A stretch of DNA of 64,000 nucleotides from Acidobacteria bacterium RIFCSPLOWO2_12_FULL_68_19 (GTDB lineage Bacteria > Acidobacteriota > Vicinamibacteria > Vicinamibacterales > UBA2999), in contig MELF01000005.1 in the NCBI GenBank assembly GCA_001767525.1, positions 1-64,000 on the forward strand, in the 5' to 3' direction. The notes under the pieces are model-generated. The model saw only the letters and a program-made list of their open reading frames with translations, had not been told where the DNA came from and did no database searches. This document shows positions 16,674-26,131 of this stretch, in pieces. Made by a program: the position numbers and the translations under genes. Numbering within the stretch: the stretch's first letter is position 1; each line of letters starts with the position of its first letter.

Positions 16674-18710
16674 ATGAACAAGATGCTCTCGATTCTGATG
16701 TGGGTTGGTGTGGGGGCGGTTGGCGCGGCCGCCTTCGGCGTGTTGGCGCTGTCGCGCGGAGAAACGATCAGCGCCGGATGGCTCGTCATCGCCGGGGTCT
16801 GCTCCTACCTGGTGGCCTACCGGTTCTACTCGCGCTACCTCGCGTTCACCGTCTTCGGGCTCGACGACCGGCGCGCCACGCCGGCCGAACGGCTCAACAA
16901 CGGCCGCGATTTCTGCCCGACCACGAAATGGGTCGCCGCGGGACAGCATTTCTCGGCGATTTCCGGCGCGGGCCCGCTGGTCGGGCCGACGCTCGCCGCC
17001 CAGTTCGGGTTCCTCCCTGGCACCCTCTGGCTCATCGCCGGCGTCGTGCTCGGCGGCGCCGTGCAGGACATGGTCGTACTGTGCGCGTCGGTGCGGCGCG
17101 ACGGGAAGTCGCTCGGCCAGATGGCGAAGGACGAGGTCAATCCGGTCGCCGGCATGGCGGCGATGGTGGCGGTCTTCGCCATCATGATCATCCTGCTCGC
17201 CGTGCTCGCCCTGGTGGTCGTCAACGCGCTGCGCGACAGCCCGTGGGGCCTCTTCACGATCGTGGCCACGATCCCGATCGCCCTGTTGATGGGCGTCTGG
17301 ATGAACAACGTGCGCCCCGGCCAGGTGACCGAAGCGACGGTGATCGGCGTGGTGCTGCTGATTGCGTCGCTGTTCGGCGGGCAATGGGTGGCGCAGCACC
17401 CGACGTGGGGCCCGGCCTTCACCTGGTCCGGTCCGCAGCTTGCGTGGGGCGTCATCGTGTACGGGTTCATCGCCTCGGTGCTGCCCATCTGGCTGCTCCT
17501 GACGCCGCGCGGCTATCTCTCGTCGGTGCTGAAGATCGGGACGATTCTGGTGCTCGGCGCGGCCATTGTCGTCCTGATGCCGCCGCTCCAGCTCCCGGCC
17601 GTCACGCAGTTCATCGACGGCAGCGGCCCCGTGTTCGCGGGCAAGCTGTTTCCCTTCGCGTTCATCACGATCGCCTGCGGCGCCATGTCGGGCTTTCACG
17701 CGCTCATTTCGAGCGGGACGACGCCGAAGATCGTGCGCCGCGAGAGCGACGTCCGTCTCATCGGCTACGGATCGATGCTGGCCGAATCCCTCGTGGGACT
17801 GATGGCGCTCATCGCGGCGGCGAGCCTCGATCCGGGCGTCTATTTCGCGATGAACGTCGGCCCGGCCATCCTCGGCACGACCCCCGAGAGCGCCGCCGCC
17901 GCCATCGCGCAGTGGGGCTTCATGCTGCGGCCGGAGCAGATGACCGAGCTCGCCAAGCAGATGGGCGAGGCGACGCTGCTCTCCCGCACCGGCGGCGCGC
18001 CGAGCCTGGCGGTCGGCATGGCCGGGATCCTGGGCGGCGTGTTCAGCGGCGCCGGCCTCGGCCTCTGGTATCACTTCGCAATTCTGTTCGAGGCGGTCTT
18101 CATCCTGACGACGGTCGACGCGGGGACGCGCGTCGGCCGCTTCATGCTGCAGGAGATGCTCGGGCACGTGTACGCGCCGCTCGGCCGCGTGTCCTGGTAT
18201 CCCAGCATCATCGTCAGCTCGGCGCTGGTCGTGCTGTTGTGGGGCTACTTCCTGTACCAGGGGGTGGTCGATCCGCTCGGCGGCATCAACACGCTGTGGC
18301 CGCTGTTCGGCATCGCCAACCAGCTGCTCGCGGCGGTGGCGCTCTGCGTCGTGTCGACGATCCTGGTGAAGATGGGCAAGATACGCTACGTCTGGGTGAC
18401 GGTGCTGCCGCTCGTCTGGCTCGCCGCGGCAACGCTCACCGCCGGCTATCAGAAGGTGTTCTCGCCGCTGCCGGGGCTCGGCTTCCTCGCCCACGCCCGG
18501 TCGCTCTCGACCTCGACCGATCCGAACGCCGCACGGATGATCTTCAACGACCGCGTGGACGCGGTGCTGTGCCTCGGCTTCATGGTGGTCGTCCTGGTGG
18601 TCATCGCCGCGTCGGTGCGGGAGTGCTGGATGGTGGCGGCCAAGCGCAAGGCGCCGGTCGTCAACGAATCGCCCTACGTCGAGTCGCAGCTCGATACGGT
18701 CACGGTCTAG
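16674..18710 (+). CDS. cstA: Carbon starvation protein CstA-like peptide/pyruvate transporter
   Basis: The 678-residue protein is a polytopic membrane protein with many hydrophobic segments. Conserved CstA blocks are present: YRFYSRYLAFTVFGLDD, NNGRDFCPTTKWVAAGQHFSAISGAGPLVGPTLAAQFGFLPG, and FGIANQLLAAVAL near the C-terminus. The family takes up peptides or pyruvate during carbon limitation. The ATG at 16674 is taken as start, although no strong ribosome-binding sequence is seen. A TTGACG/TATGAG pair upstream has only a 15-base spacing and is a weak promoter candidate. The 3' end overlaps that of convergent yggS by 11 bases. Confidence 0.95.
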   Translation: MNKMLSILMWVGVGAVGAAAFGVLALSRGETISAGWLVIAGVCSYLVAYRFYSRYLAFTVFGLDDRRATPAERLNNGRDFCPTTKWVAAGQHFSAISGAGPLVGPTLAAQFGFLPGTLWLIAGVVLGGAVQDMVVLCASVRRDGKSLGQMAKDEVNPVAGMAAMVAVFAIMIILLAVLALVVVNALRDSPWGLFTIVATIPIALLMGVWMNNVRPGQVTEATVIGVVLLIASLFGGQWVAQHPTWGPAFTWSGPQLAWGVIVYGFIASVLPIWLLLTPRGYLSSVLKIGTILVLGAAIVVLMPPLQLPAVTQFIDGSGPVFAGKLFPFAFITIACGAMSGFHALISSGTTPKIVRRESDVRLIGYGSMLAESLVGLMALIAAASLDPGVYFAMNVGPAILGTTPESAAAAIAQWGFMLRPEQMTELAKQMGEATLLSRTGGAPSLAVGMAGILGGVFSGAGLGLWYHFAILFEAVFILTTVDAGTRVGRFMLQEMLGHVYAPLGRVSWYPSIIVSSALVVLLWGYFLYQGVVDPLGGINTLWPLFGIANQLLAAVALCVVSTILVKMGKIRYVWVTVLPLVWLAAATLTAGYQKVFSPLPGLGFLAHARSLSTSTDPNAARMIFNDRVDAVLCLGFMVVVLVVIAASVRECWMVAAKRKAPVVNESPYVESQLDTVTV

Positions 18711-19398
18711 GAGCCCGTCGCCCGAAGATCGCCGTACCGACGCGCACGATCGTCGCGCCTTCCTGCACGGCGACCTCGAAGTCGCCGCTCATGCCCATCG
18801 ACAGTTCCCGCAGCATCGCCGCCGGCACACCGGCGGCGAGCCATCCGTCGCGCAGCTCGCGCAGCCGGCGAAACCACGGACGCGAGTCCTCGGGCGTCTC
18901 GGGGTAGGGCGGAAGCGCCATCAGGCCGACCACGCGGGCGGCGCCGAGGCGCGCGGCGGCCTCGAGGAGCGGAGGCACGTCGGAGGGTGGCACGCCGAAC
19001 TTCGTCGCCTCGTCCGCCAGATCGACCTGCACGAGCAACTCCGGCGACCGGCCGGCGTCGGCAGCCGCCGCATCCACCTTCTTCAGCAGTTCGACGCCGT
19101 CGATCGACTGGATCATCGCAAACGAGGCGGCCGCCCGCCGCACCTTGTTCGACTGGAGGTGGCCCACCAGATGCCAGCGGAGCGGGAGATCCCGCGACGC
19201 ATCAATCTTCTCGAGCGCTTCCTGCACCCGGTTCTCGCCGAAATCGCGGTGTCCGGCGGCGTACGCCTCGCGGACCCGATCGACAGGAAACGTCTTGGAG
19301 ATCGCGACGAGCAGGATGGAGGCAGGATCCCGGCCGGTCGACCGGGCCGCGGCGGCAATCCGCTCGCGGACCTCGGTCAGCCGATCGGTGATGGACAT
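18700..19398 (-). CDS. yggS: PLP homeostasis protein YggS/YlmE
   Basis: This PLP-binding protein of the alanine racemase N-terminal fold buffers pyridoxal phosphate. Family marks include LLVAISKTFP with the PLP lysine, DFGENRVQEALEK, WHLVGHLQSNKV, GLMALPPY and LSMGMSGDFEVAVQEGATIVRVG(T)AIFG. The length, 232 aa, is normal. The start is set at 19398 (MSITDRL). The extra N-terminal residues of the longer ORF come from a low-complexity intergenic repeat and are not protein-like. Confidence 0.95.
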   Translation of the reverse strand: MSITDRLTEVRERIAAAARSTGRDPASILLVAISKTFPVDRVREAYAAGHRDFGENRVQEALEKIDASRDLPLRWHLVGHLQSNKVRRAAASFAMIQSIDGVELLKKVDAAAADAGRSPELLVQVDLADEATKFGVPPSDVPPLLEAAARLGAARVVGLMALPPYPETPEDSRPWFRRLRELRDGWLAAGVPAAMLRELSMGMSGDFEVAVQEGATIVRVGTAIFGRRAPRP

Positions 19399-19468
19399 GG
19401 CTTCAGGCTTCGGGCTCCGGGCTTCGGGTAGGCAGAGCCCAACGCCCAAAGCCCAACGCCGAAAGCCC
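19399..19468. repeat. Low-complexity intergenic quasi-palindrome (GGGCTTC/GCCCAAA words)
   Basis: The whole spacer between yggS and the TPR gene consists of GGCTTC-GGGC-type words on the left (GGCTTCAGGCTTCGGGCTCC) and their near-complement on the right (GCCCAACGCCCAAAGCCC). The arms can pair over roughly 30 bases around a GTAGGCA loop. Word copies vary by one or two bases each. It begins right at the yggS start and ends right at the TPR stop. Confidence 0.8.
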
Positions 19469-20404
19469 TTATTGCGGCAGTTGCTTGAGGAACGTCTGGA
19501 CTTCGGCGGCCTTGGCGCCGTTCGGGTCGGCAGCCAGGTACCCTTCGAAGGCCTTGCGCGCCTCGGGAAGCTGGCCGAGGTTCACGTTCGCCATGCCGAG
19601 CTGGTAGTAGGCCATCGCCAACTTCGGGTCGGCCTTGACAGCCGCCTCGAACTGCACCTTGGCGTCGGCGAACTTCCCGGCGTTCCAGAGGATGACGCCC
19701 TGGTTGTAGAGCGCCTCGGCGTTTCCACCACCGCCGCCGGCGCCGGCGAGTTCAGCCGCCTTGGCGCTGGCCTGCTGCGCCAGGTCGAACTTCTTCTGCG
19801 CGTTGTAGACGTTGGCAAGGCCCGTGTACGCGTCGGCCGAGTTCGGGGCGAGCTCGGTCGCCTTGCGGAACGAGGCTTCGGCGTCGGCGAACTGCTGGCG
19901 CTTCGAATAGGCGACGCCGAGGTTGTAGTAGCAGTCGCTGCAGGTCGGCACCTTGACGACGAGCTCGTTGAACCGCTGGATCGCCTCGTCATCGCGGCCG
20001 GCCCGCATGGCGTCGATCGCCTGCTGGGCGAGCGCCTGCGTCTCCTGATTGGCCTTGACCTGCTCGGGCGTCAGCCCGCTCGTCGGCGTCAACTGGAAGT
20101 TCAGCTCGACCGGCGCGCCCTGAGAGATATTCGTTTGCTGAACGGCTTTGAGGTTGTCCTTTGCGGCCGTCACGTTGTAACGCCCGGACGGCAGGCCAAT
20201 CTGCATGTACTCGCCGTTCCGATTCGTCTTCACCTGGGCCCGCCGGTTCGACTCGGTCGCCTCGATGGTGACCGTCGCCCCGTCAACGGGCTTGCCGCCC
20301 TGGTCCACAACCCGGCCTCGAATGACGCTCTGCGCGGCGGAGGGGTCCGCCATCACGAGCACCGCCGCGAGCGCCAGGACTCCGCGGATCAAATGGGTCC
20401 GCAT
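19469..20404 (-). CDS. Exported carboxypeptidase-regulatory-like plus TPR protein
   Basis: The 311-residue protein has a signal peptide (LALAAVLVMADPSAAQ). A beta-sandwich like the carboxypeptidase regulatory domain follows (VIRGRVVDQGGKPVDGATVTIEA ... PSGRYNVTA). Several TPR units come next, about residues 115-310, for example YYNLGVAYSKRQQFADAEASFRKATELAPN. Such proteins are usually periplasmic or surface adaptors. A GGAGGT precedes the ATG at ideal distance, which fixes the start; the ORF track's longer start is not supported. It lies 22 bases downstream of the DinG-like gene, so co-transcription is possible. Confidence 0.88.
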   Translation of the reverse strand: MRTHLIRGVLALAAVLVMADPSAAQSVIRGRVVDQGGKPVDGATVTIEATESNRRAQVKTNRNGEYMQIGLPSGRYNVTAAKDNLKAVQQTNISQGAPVELNFQLTPTSGLTPEQVKANQETQALAQQAIDAMRAGRDDEAIQRFNELVVKVPTCSDCYYNLGVAYSKRQQFADAEASFRKATELAPNSADAYTGLANVYNAQKKFDLAQQASAKAAELAGAGGGGGNAEALYNQGVILWNAGKFADAKVQFEAAVKADPKLAMAYYQLGMANVNLGQLPEARKAFEGYLAADPNGAKAAEVQTFLKQLPQ

Positions 20405-20426
20405 CAATACCTCCGGAAGAATAAGA

Positions 20427-22538
20427 TTACCTACCGCCCTCACCGTAGTGTACTCGAAAGAAACGATCGACCGCATCGAGCTCGTGCGTGACCGGCGCCG
20501 GCGGCAGCGACGCCAGGAACCGCCGGCCGTACCCCATCGTGCGCAGCCGCGGGTCGAGCACCGCCAGCACGCCCCGGTCCGTCCGGTGGCGGATGAGGCG
20601 TCCGAGCCCCTGCTGGAGCGCGAGGATGGCAAGCGGCACCTGGTAGTCGGCGAACGCGTCGCCGCCTCCGGCGTTGATGGCTTCGATGCGGGCCGCCGTC
20701 ACCGGATCGCCCGGGGAGGCAAACGGCAGCTTGTCCACGATGACGCAGCTCAGCGCGTCGCCGACGACGTCGACGCCCTGCCAGAAGCTCGAGGTGGCGA
20801 GCAGCACGGCATGTGAGGTCGAGCGGAACCGTTCGATGAGCTCGGTCCTGGGAGCAGTGCCCTGCACGAGGATCGGATACGGAAGAGCCATTTCGACCAG
20901 AGGCTGGACGCTCCGCAGGATGTTGTAGCTCGTGAACAGCACGAACGCGCGGCCCCGCGAGCGCTTGAGGATTTCGACCACCTCGCGCGCGGCGGCCTGG
21001 GCGAACGCCGGCGTCCTCGGCGAGGGCACCCGGCGCGGCAGATAGAGCAGCGTCTGCCTGGCGTAGTCGAACTCGGAGGCGACGCGCAGTTCCTCCGCGT
21101 CGCGGATGCCCAGGCGTCCTTTCACGTACGCGAACGAGCCGTCGACGGCGAGCGTGGCCGACGTCAGCACCGTGACCCGCATCCGGTCGAACAGCGCGTC
21201 GCCGACGATGCGCGACACGTCGATCGGCGACGCCCGGAGGAACAGGCTCCGGCCGCGGGTCTCGACGTAGTAGACGAAATCCGGGTCGCCCGCCCGCAGC
21301 AGGAAGCGCAGGTCTCTGGCCAGCTCGCCGGCCCGCCGCTCGAGCGCGGCGAGCGCCTCGGCGATGTCGGGGTCGGCCGCTGCGGGGGGCACTTCATTGC
21401 CGGGCGCGGCGGACGGCTGTTTCAGGAGCGCCAGTGTCGCCTCGAGCCCTTCGAGCGCCCCACAGAGCGCCGCGCCGTCCTCGTAGTGCTCCGCCAGCGC
21501 CTCGGCGGTGTACCGCACGCGCGTCTCGGATCCCCAGGCCGGCTGAAGGACCCCGGCCACCCCTCGACGCTGCTCGGGGTGCCCCGAGCGATCGGCGACC
21601 GGCAGCGCCAGAGCGCTGAAGAAGATCCTGGACCTCTCCGAGATGCGCGCAGTGGCGCGCCGCACGTCGCCGGTATCGAGGTCGCGCGCCGAGAGGAGCC
21701 GTTCGGTGTCGCGCACCAGCTCGTCCACGCGGTACACGCTCACGAAACAGCCGAAGTACTGGGTGGCCACGTCCTCCAGTTGGTGCGCCTCGTCGACGAC
21801 GAGCGTTGAGCAGTCGGGGATGACCTCGCCATACGCGCTCTGCCGGACCGACGCGTCGGCGCAGAGCAGGTGGTGGTTGACGATCACCACGTCGGAGTCG
21901 GCCGCGCGCCGACGCATCCGGGTGACGAAGCAGTCGTCGTAGTGCGGGCACTCGGATCCGAGGCACGTGTCCGCGTCGGCGGCGATCTCCTTCCAGAGCG
22001 GCACGTCTTCCGGCAGATCGCGCAGCTCGGCGCGGTCGCCGGTCTCCGTGCGCTCGAGCCAGGCATCGACAATCGGCAGCAGCACCCGGTCTGACGCCTC
22101 GATGAGGCGTCCGCCGGCCGCGCCTTCGCCCTGCACGGCAGCGCGATACACCTCCCACCGCTGCAGGCAGACGTAGTTGCCGCGCCCCTTCATCAGCGTC
22201 GCGGTGAACGGCGTCCCGAGCGCCTGCTGGAGGAGCGGCAGGTCCTTGAAGAAGATCTGTTCCTGGAGGTTCTTGGTACCTGTGGAGACGAGCACGCGGC
22301 GGCCGCTGAGGATCGCCGGCACGAGGTAGGCGAGCGTCTTGCCGGTGCCGGTGCCGGCCTCGGCGAGCAGCAGGCCGCCGGCCTCCAGCACCCCGGCGAC
22401 CGCCTCCGCCATCCGCCGCTGTCCCTCGCGCGGCTCGAAGCCGTCGATGACGCGCGCGAGCGCGCCGGAATCGGAGAAGACCTCGCGAACCCGTTCCGCT
22501 AGGCCACGCGTTCCGGGTACAGCGGGAACCTGCGACAC
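20427..22538 (-). CDS. DinG/XPD-like ATP-dependent DNA helicase
   Basis: This superfamily 2 5'-3' helicase (703 aa) resembles DinG/YoaA. Walker A is EAGTGTGKT near residue 60 and the DEAH box lies in [11 protein letters not shown]. Four cysteines fit an iron-sulfur cluster (YVCLQRW, then [13 protein letters not shown]). C-terminal helicase motifs include [10 protein letters not shown] and SSFWQGVDV. These enzymes unwind D-loops, R-loops or damaged DNA. The ATG at 22538 lies inside the 3' end of glyA (40-base overlap). No other start codon fits better, though a slightly shorter protein is possible. A dinG or yoaA name would need phylogeny. Confidence 0.9.
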   Translation of the reverse strand: MSQVPAVPGTRGLAERVREVFSDSGALARVIDGFEPREGQRRMAEAVAGVLEAGGLLLAEAGTGTGKTLAYLVPAILSGRRVLVSTGTKNLQEQIFFKDLPLLQQALGTPFTATLMKGRGNYVCLQRWEVYRAAVQGEGAAGGRLIEASDRVLLPIVDAWLERTETGDRAELRDLPEDVPLWKEIAADADTCLGSECPHYDDCFVTRMRRRAADSDVVIVNHHLLCADASVRQSAYGEVIPDCSTLVVDEAHQLEDVATQYFGCFVSVYRVDELVRDTERLLSARDLDTGDVRRATARISERSRIFFSALALPVADRSGHPEQRRGVAGVLQPAWGSETRVRYTAEALAEHYEDGAALCGALEGLEATLALLKQPSAAPGNEVPPAAADPDIAEALAALERRAGELARDLRFLLRAGDPDFVYYVETRGRSLFLRASPIDVSRIVGDALFDRMRVTVLTSATLAVDGSFAYVKGRLGIRDAEELRVASEFDYARQTLLYLPRRVPSPRTPAFAQAAAREVVEILKRSRGRAFVLFTSYNILRSVQPLVEMALPYPILVQGTAPRTELIERFRSTSHAVLLATSSFWQGVDVVGDALSCVIVDKLPFASPGDPVTAARIEAINAGGGDAFADYQVPLAILALQQGLGRLIRHRTDRGVLAVLDPRLRTMGYGRRFLASLPPAPVTHELDAVDRFFRVHYGEGGR

Positions 22539-23773
22539 AGTCGCTCGACCTCGCTTCGCACCACGGCCAGCGTGCTCTCGTCGTCCGGGGAGCGCAACAC
22601 GCGCGCGATGAGGTCGCCGATCAGATCCATGTCCGGCTCACCCATTCCGCGGGTCGTGACCGCGGGTGTGCCGATGCGGATCCCGCTGGCGACCATCGGC
22701 GGGTTCTGATCGAAGGGGATGGCGTTCTTGTTGACCGTGATGCCGGCCCTGCCGAGCGCCGCCTCCGCCGCCTTGCCCGTGAGCCCTTTCGAGAACACGT
22801 CGACGAGCATCAGGTGGTTGTCGGTGCCGCCGCTCACCAGCCTGAACCCATGGCTGCCGATCGAGGCGGCGAGCCGCTGCGCGTTGGCGACGATCTGCCG
22901 CTGGTAGCCGGCAAACGCCGGCTCCATCGCCTCCTTGAAGCAGACCGCCTTGGCCGCCACGATGTGCATCAGCGGGCCCCCCTGGATGCCGGGGAACACC
23001 GTGCGGTCGAGGTCCTTGGCGTACTTCTCACGACAGAGGACGAGCCCCGAGCGCGGACCTCGCAGCGTCTTGTGGGTGGTCGAGGTGACGAAATCGGCGT
23101 GGGGGACCGGGCTCGGGTGCACGCCGCCGGCCACGAGCCCCGCGATGTGCGCCATGTCGACCACCATCGGCGCGCCAACGGAGGCCGCGACGGCGGCAAT
23201 GCGCGGAAAGTCGATCACACGCGGGTAGGCGCTCGCGCCGACCATGATCATCTTCGGCCTGTGTTCGTGCGCCAGCCGCTCCAGCTCCTCGTAGTCGATC
23301 CGCTCGTCGTCCTGGCGAACGCCGTAGGGGACGATCCTGTAGAGCTTGCCCGAGAAGTTCAGCGGGTGGCCGTGGGTCAAGTGGCCGCCGTGCGCCAGGT
23401 TCATGCCGAGGACGGTGTCGCCCGGCTTGACGAGCGTCATGTAGACCGCCATGTTCGCCTGGGCGCCGGAATGCGGCTGGACGTTGGCGTGCTCGGCGCC
23501 GAAGAGCGCCTTCGCCCGGGAGATCGCGAGCGATTCGGCGACGTCGACGAATTGGCAGCCGCCGTAGTACCGCTTGCCCGGATACCCTTCGGCGTACTTG
23601 TTCGTCATCACCGATCCGGCGGCTTCGAGAACCGCGGTGCTGACGAAGTTCTCCGACGCGATGAGCTCGAGCCCCTCGGCCTGACGACGCGTTTCGTCGC
23701 CGATGGCGTGGGCGAGCTCAGGATCGGTGTCCGCGAGCGAGCGCTGCATCGCGGAAAGCGCGGCGTTGATCAT
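22499..23773 (-). CDS. glyA: Serine hydroxymethyltransferase
   Basis: This PLP enzyme interconverts serine and glycine and produces methylene-THF. The 424-residue protein has the expected [36 protein letters not shown] and the PLP lysine in [14 protein letters not shown]. The C-terminus has [10 protein letters not shown] and [17 protein letters not shown] lies nine bases before the ATG. The gene is divergent from an RlmI-like methyltransferase, and a low-complexity palindromic spacer separates them. Confidence 0.98.
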   Translation of the reverse strand: MINAALSAMQRSLADTDPELAHAIGDETRRQAEGLELIASENFVSTAVLEAAGSVMTNKYAEGYPGKRYYGGCQFVDVAESLAISRAKALFGAEHANVQPHSGAQANMAVYMTLVKPGDTVLGMNLAHGGHLTHGHPLNFSGKLYRIVPYGVRQDDERIDYEELERLAHEHRPKMIMVGASAYPRVIDFPRIAAVAASVGAPMVVDMAHIAGLVAGGVHPSPVPHADFVTSTTHKTLRGPRSGLVLCREKYAKDLDRTVFPGIQGGPLMHIVAAKAVCFKEAMEPAFAGYQRQIVANAQRLAASIGSHGFRLVSGGTDNHLMLVDVFSKGLTGKAAEAALGRAGITVNKNAIPFDQNPPMVASGIRIGTPAVTTRGMGEPDMDLIGDLIARVLRSPDDESTLAVVRSEVERLCRRFPLYPERVA

Positions 23774-23782
23774 AGGGCGTTG

Positions 23783-23788
23783 ATTGTA
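23783..23788 (-). promoter_or_regulatory. Probable -10 box for glyA
   Basis: TACAAT on the minus strand lies nine bases before the glyA ATG. The sequence further upstream is the intergenic repeat, and no -35 hexamer was recognised. The leader would be only a few bases long. Confidence 0.45.
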
Positions 23789-23792
23789 CTAT

Positions 23793-23860
23793 CAGGCCTT
23801 GGGCCGTGGGCTTCAGGCGACACCCAATACCCAAAGCCCAAGACCCAACACCCAAAGCCC
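23793..23860. repeat. Low-complexity intergenic quasi-palindrome (CCCAAAGCCC words)
   Basis: The left part reads GGCCTTGGGCCGTGGGCTTC and the right part is a run of CCCAATACCC, CCCAAAGCCC, AAGACCC and CCCAAAGCCC words. The left arm can fold onto several right-hand words. The vocabulary is the same as in the spacer at 19399-19468. It fills the gap between two divergent genes. Confidence 0.75.
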
Positions 23861-23862
23861 CT

Positions 23863-25026
23863 ATGCCTGGCATCATCGTGATCTCCGCGCGGGGCGAGCA
23901 GCGCGTCCGCGGCGGACACCCGTGGATCTACCGCGCCGATGTCGTCGAGGTGCGCGCCGACGGCGGCACGATTGTCCAGGTCATCGGCCCGCGGCGCCGC
24001 ACCATCGGCTACGCGCTCTTCAGCGACCGGTCGCAGATTCCCATCCGGATGCTCACGCGCGGCGAGGCGCCACCGGACCAGGCGCTCTTCCGGATGCGGC
24101 TCGAGAACGCGCTGGCGTACCGCGCCACGCTTGGGCTCGACGCCACCGCGTACCGGCTGGTGCATGCCGAAGCAGACCTGCTGCCGTCGCTCGTCGTCGA
24201 CCGGTACGGCGACTACCTCGTCGTGCAGGCGCTCTCGCAGGCGATCGACCGGCTGCTGCCGGACCTCGCGCGCATGCTGGTGGAGCTCGTCGGTCCCGCG
24301 GGGATCCTCGCGCGCAACGACGCGAAGGTCCGCACGCTGGAGGGACTCGAACAGGAGATCGAGGTGCTGCACGGCGAGGTGCCCACGACCGTCGTCGTGC
24401 GCGAGGGACCAGTCGAGTACGAAGCCGATCTCCGCCGGGGACAGAAGACCGGGCTGTTCCTCGACCAGCGCGAGAACCGTGAAGCCGCGGCCCGGTACGC
24501 CCGCGGCCGGCTGCTTGACGGCTTCAGTTACACCGGGGGGTTTGCGCTGCGACTGGCGCGCCAGTGCTCCGAGGCGGTGGCGATCGACATCTCGCCCGAC
24601 GCGGTCGCGCGTATTCGCGGGAACGCGGAGCGCAACGGCGTGCCGCACATCGAGGCGCGCGAGGCCAACGTCTTCGATGAGCTTCGCCGGCTGGAGCGGG
24701 CCGGCGAGCGCTACGATACGATCGTCCTCGACCCGCCGGCGTTTGCGAAGAACAAGGCGTCGATCCCGAACGCGCTGGCCGGCTACAAGGAGATCAACCT
24801 GCGGGCGATGCGGCTCCTGACAGCCGGCGGCCACCTCGTGACGTGCAGCTGTTCATACAACGTGGACGAGGCGATGTTCGCCTCCGTGCTGCACGAGGCC
24901 TCCGTCGACAGTCACACGCCGATGACCATCGTGGAAAAGCGCATGCAGGGACGCGATCACCCGGTGCTCGTCGGGGTGCCGGAGACGTACTATCTGAAGT
25001 GCTTCATTCTCCGGCGGGTGGAGTAG
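23863..25026 (+). CDS. Class I SAM-dependent rRNA large-subunit methyltransferase (RlmI-like)
   Basis: The 387-residue protein has an N-terminal PUA-like domain (RGGHPWIYRADVV). The middle domain contains LFLDQRENREAAA. A Rossmann methyltransferase follows, with motif I LLDGFSYTGGFALRLA, VAIDISPDA and catalytic-type LDPPAFAKNK plus CSCSYNVDEAMF. This is the architecture of RlmI, which makes m5C in 23S rRNA. The start is at 23863; the ORF's 19 extra residues are translated repeat sequence. There is no obvious ribosome-binding site because the spacer upstream is pure low-complexity repeat. Confidence 0.9.
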   Translation: MPGIIVISARGEQRVRGGHPWIYRADVVEVRADGGTIVQVIGPRRRTIGYALFSDRSQIPIRMLTRGEAPPDQALFRMRLENALAYRATLGLDATAYRLVHAEADLLPSLVVDRYGDYLVVQALSQAIDRLLPDLARMLVELVGPAGILARNDAKVRTLEGLEQEIEVLHGEVPTTVVVREGPVEYEADLRRGQKTGLFLDQRENREAAARYARGRLLDGFSYTGGFALRLARQCSEAVAIDISPDAVARIRGNAERNGVPHIEAREANVFDELRRLERAGERYDTIVLDPPAFAKNKASIPNALAGYKEINLRAMRLLTAGGHLVTCSCSYNVDEAMFASVLHEASVDSHTPMTIVEKRMQGRDHPVLVGVPETYYLKCFILRRVE

Positions 25027-25039
25027 ACCGCCGACGCGC

Positions 25040-25112
25040 CCGCCGAACCATGAACCGGCGAACCCAACCCCGAACCGATACATCAGAACCCATGAACCGG
25101 AATCCGAGCACC
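25040..25112. repeat. Low-complexity intergenic repeat (GAACC words)
   Basis: GAACC recurs with small variations (GAACCATGAACCGGCGAACC, CCCCGAACCGATAC, GAACCCATGAACCGGAATCC). Unlike the other spacers it shows little self-complementarity. It creates several in-frame ATG codons upstream of the SDR gene, which confuses start choice. Confidence 0.6.
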
Positions 25113-26063
25113 ATGGCACCAGTGAAACCAACCAAGGGGCTCCGCGCCTTGATATCCCCGCGGAACTCCTTGGCTGGTTGCCGGTATCTTCTGCCGCGCT
25201 TCGCGCGGCTGGGACCGCTATGCGGGCGCACGCAGCGAGTACGACATTCGCGTTCCGGGCCGCAGAGCGGCCCGAGGACCGCGTTGATTACCGGCGCCTC
25301 GTCCGGCATCGGCGAGGCGTTTGCCGAGGTGTTCGCCAGAGAAGGATTCGACCTCGTGCTCACGGCGCGGCGTGAATCTCGGCTCGGTACCGTCGCGGCG
25401 CGGCTGGAGTCGCGCTACGGCGTTCGCACCCATGTGGTGCCGATGGATCTGGCCGATCGCGACGCCCCCGCGACGTTGTGGGCCGAGGTGGAACGGCGCG
25501 GCCTCGCCGTCGACGCCCTGGTCAACAATGCCGGCTACGGCATCCCCGGCGCGCTTGTCGCCTCGGAGTGGCCGCGGCACGCGGCGCTCCTGCAGGTGAT
25601 GGTCGTCGCCCTCACCGAGCTGACTTACCGCGCCTTGCCCGGCATGATCGCCCGCGGCTTCGGCCGCATCATCAACGTCGCCTCGCTGGCCGCGCTCGTG
25701 CCGGCGCCGGCGGGACATACCCTGTACGCCGCCAGCAAGGCGTTCGTCGTCAAGTTCTCGGAAGCGCTCGCTAGCGAGGTCCGACCCTCTGGCGTGCACG
25801 TCACGGCGCTCTGTCCCGGCTTCACCCGAACCGAGTTTCACGACGTGACCGGCACGCGCGCCGCCGTCACCCAGCTTCCGGGCTGGATGTGGATGGACGC
25901 GCCGGAGGTCGCTCGCCACGGCTTCGAGGCGGTGTCCATGGGAGCCCCCGTCCACGTCACCGGCCGGATGAATCGCACCATTGCACTCCTGGCCAGGTAT
26001 CTCCCACACCGTCTGCTCGTCGCAGCCGGCCGACGATCGGCACGCCGTTACCGGAAGAGCTAG
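25113..26063 (+). CDS. Short-chain dehydrogenase/reductase, altered 5' end
   Basis: This NAD(P)-dependent SDR has the cofactor loop TALITGASSGIGEAF, VNNAGYGIPG, and the Ser-Tyr-Lys site (INVASLAALV ... YAASKAFVVKF). The substrate is unknown. The natural start should lie a few residues before TALITG. That position is occupied by a hairpin-rich element, open in the same frame, which adds about 57 unusual residues if the ATG at 25113 is used. A TTG at 25284 would cut off the first beta strand. The start is therefore uncertain, and the N-terminus may be a fusion to element-derived sequence. It follows the RlmI-like gene in the same direction. Confidence 0.75.
   Translation: MAPVKPTKGLRALISPRNSLAGCRYLLPRFARLGPLCGRTQRVRHSRSGPQSGPRTALITGASSGIGEAFAEVFAREGFDLVLTARRESRLGTVAARLESRYGVRTHVVPMDLADRDAPATLWAEVERRGLAVDALVNNAGYGIPGALVASEWPRHAALLQVMVVALTELTYRALPGMIARGFGRIINVASLAALVPAPAGHTLYAASKAFVVKFSEALASEVRPSGVHVTALCPGFTRTEFHDVTGTRAAVTQLPGWMWMDAPEVARHGFEAVSMGAPVHVTGRMNRTIALLARYLPHRLLVAAGRRSARRYRKS
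25121..25275. repeat. Hairpin-cluster element at the SDR 5' end
   Basis: Four hairpins lie in a row. An imperfect long one pairs AACCAACCAAGGGGCTCCGCG with CGCGGAACTCCTTGGCTGGTT (18 of 21). The others are CCGCGC-TTC-GCGCGG, CCGC-TAT-GCGG and GGGCCGC-AGA-GCGGCCC. The 16-mer GGACCGCTATGCGGGC also occurs where the ATPase remnant ends near 4808. The element is open in the SDR frame and runs straight into the first beta strand of the SDR. Confidence 0.65.
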
Positions 26064-26131
26064 CGGGTGGCACGCCCCTTGCTCTGCCGTGTGTCGCGAG
26101 GGCGAGCGCCCTTCGTCTGGAGGGGAGAGGC

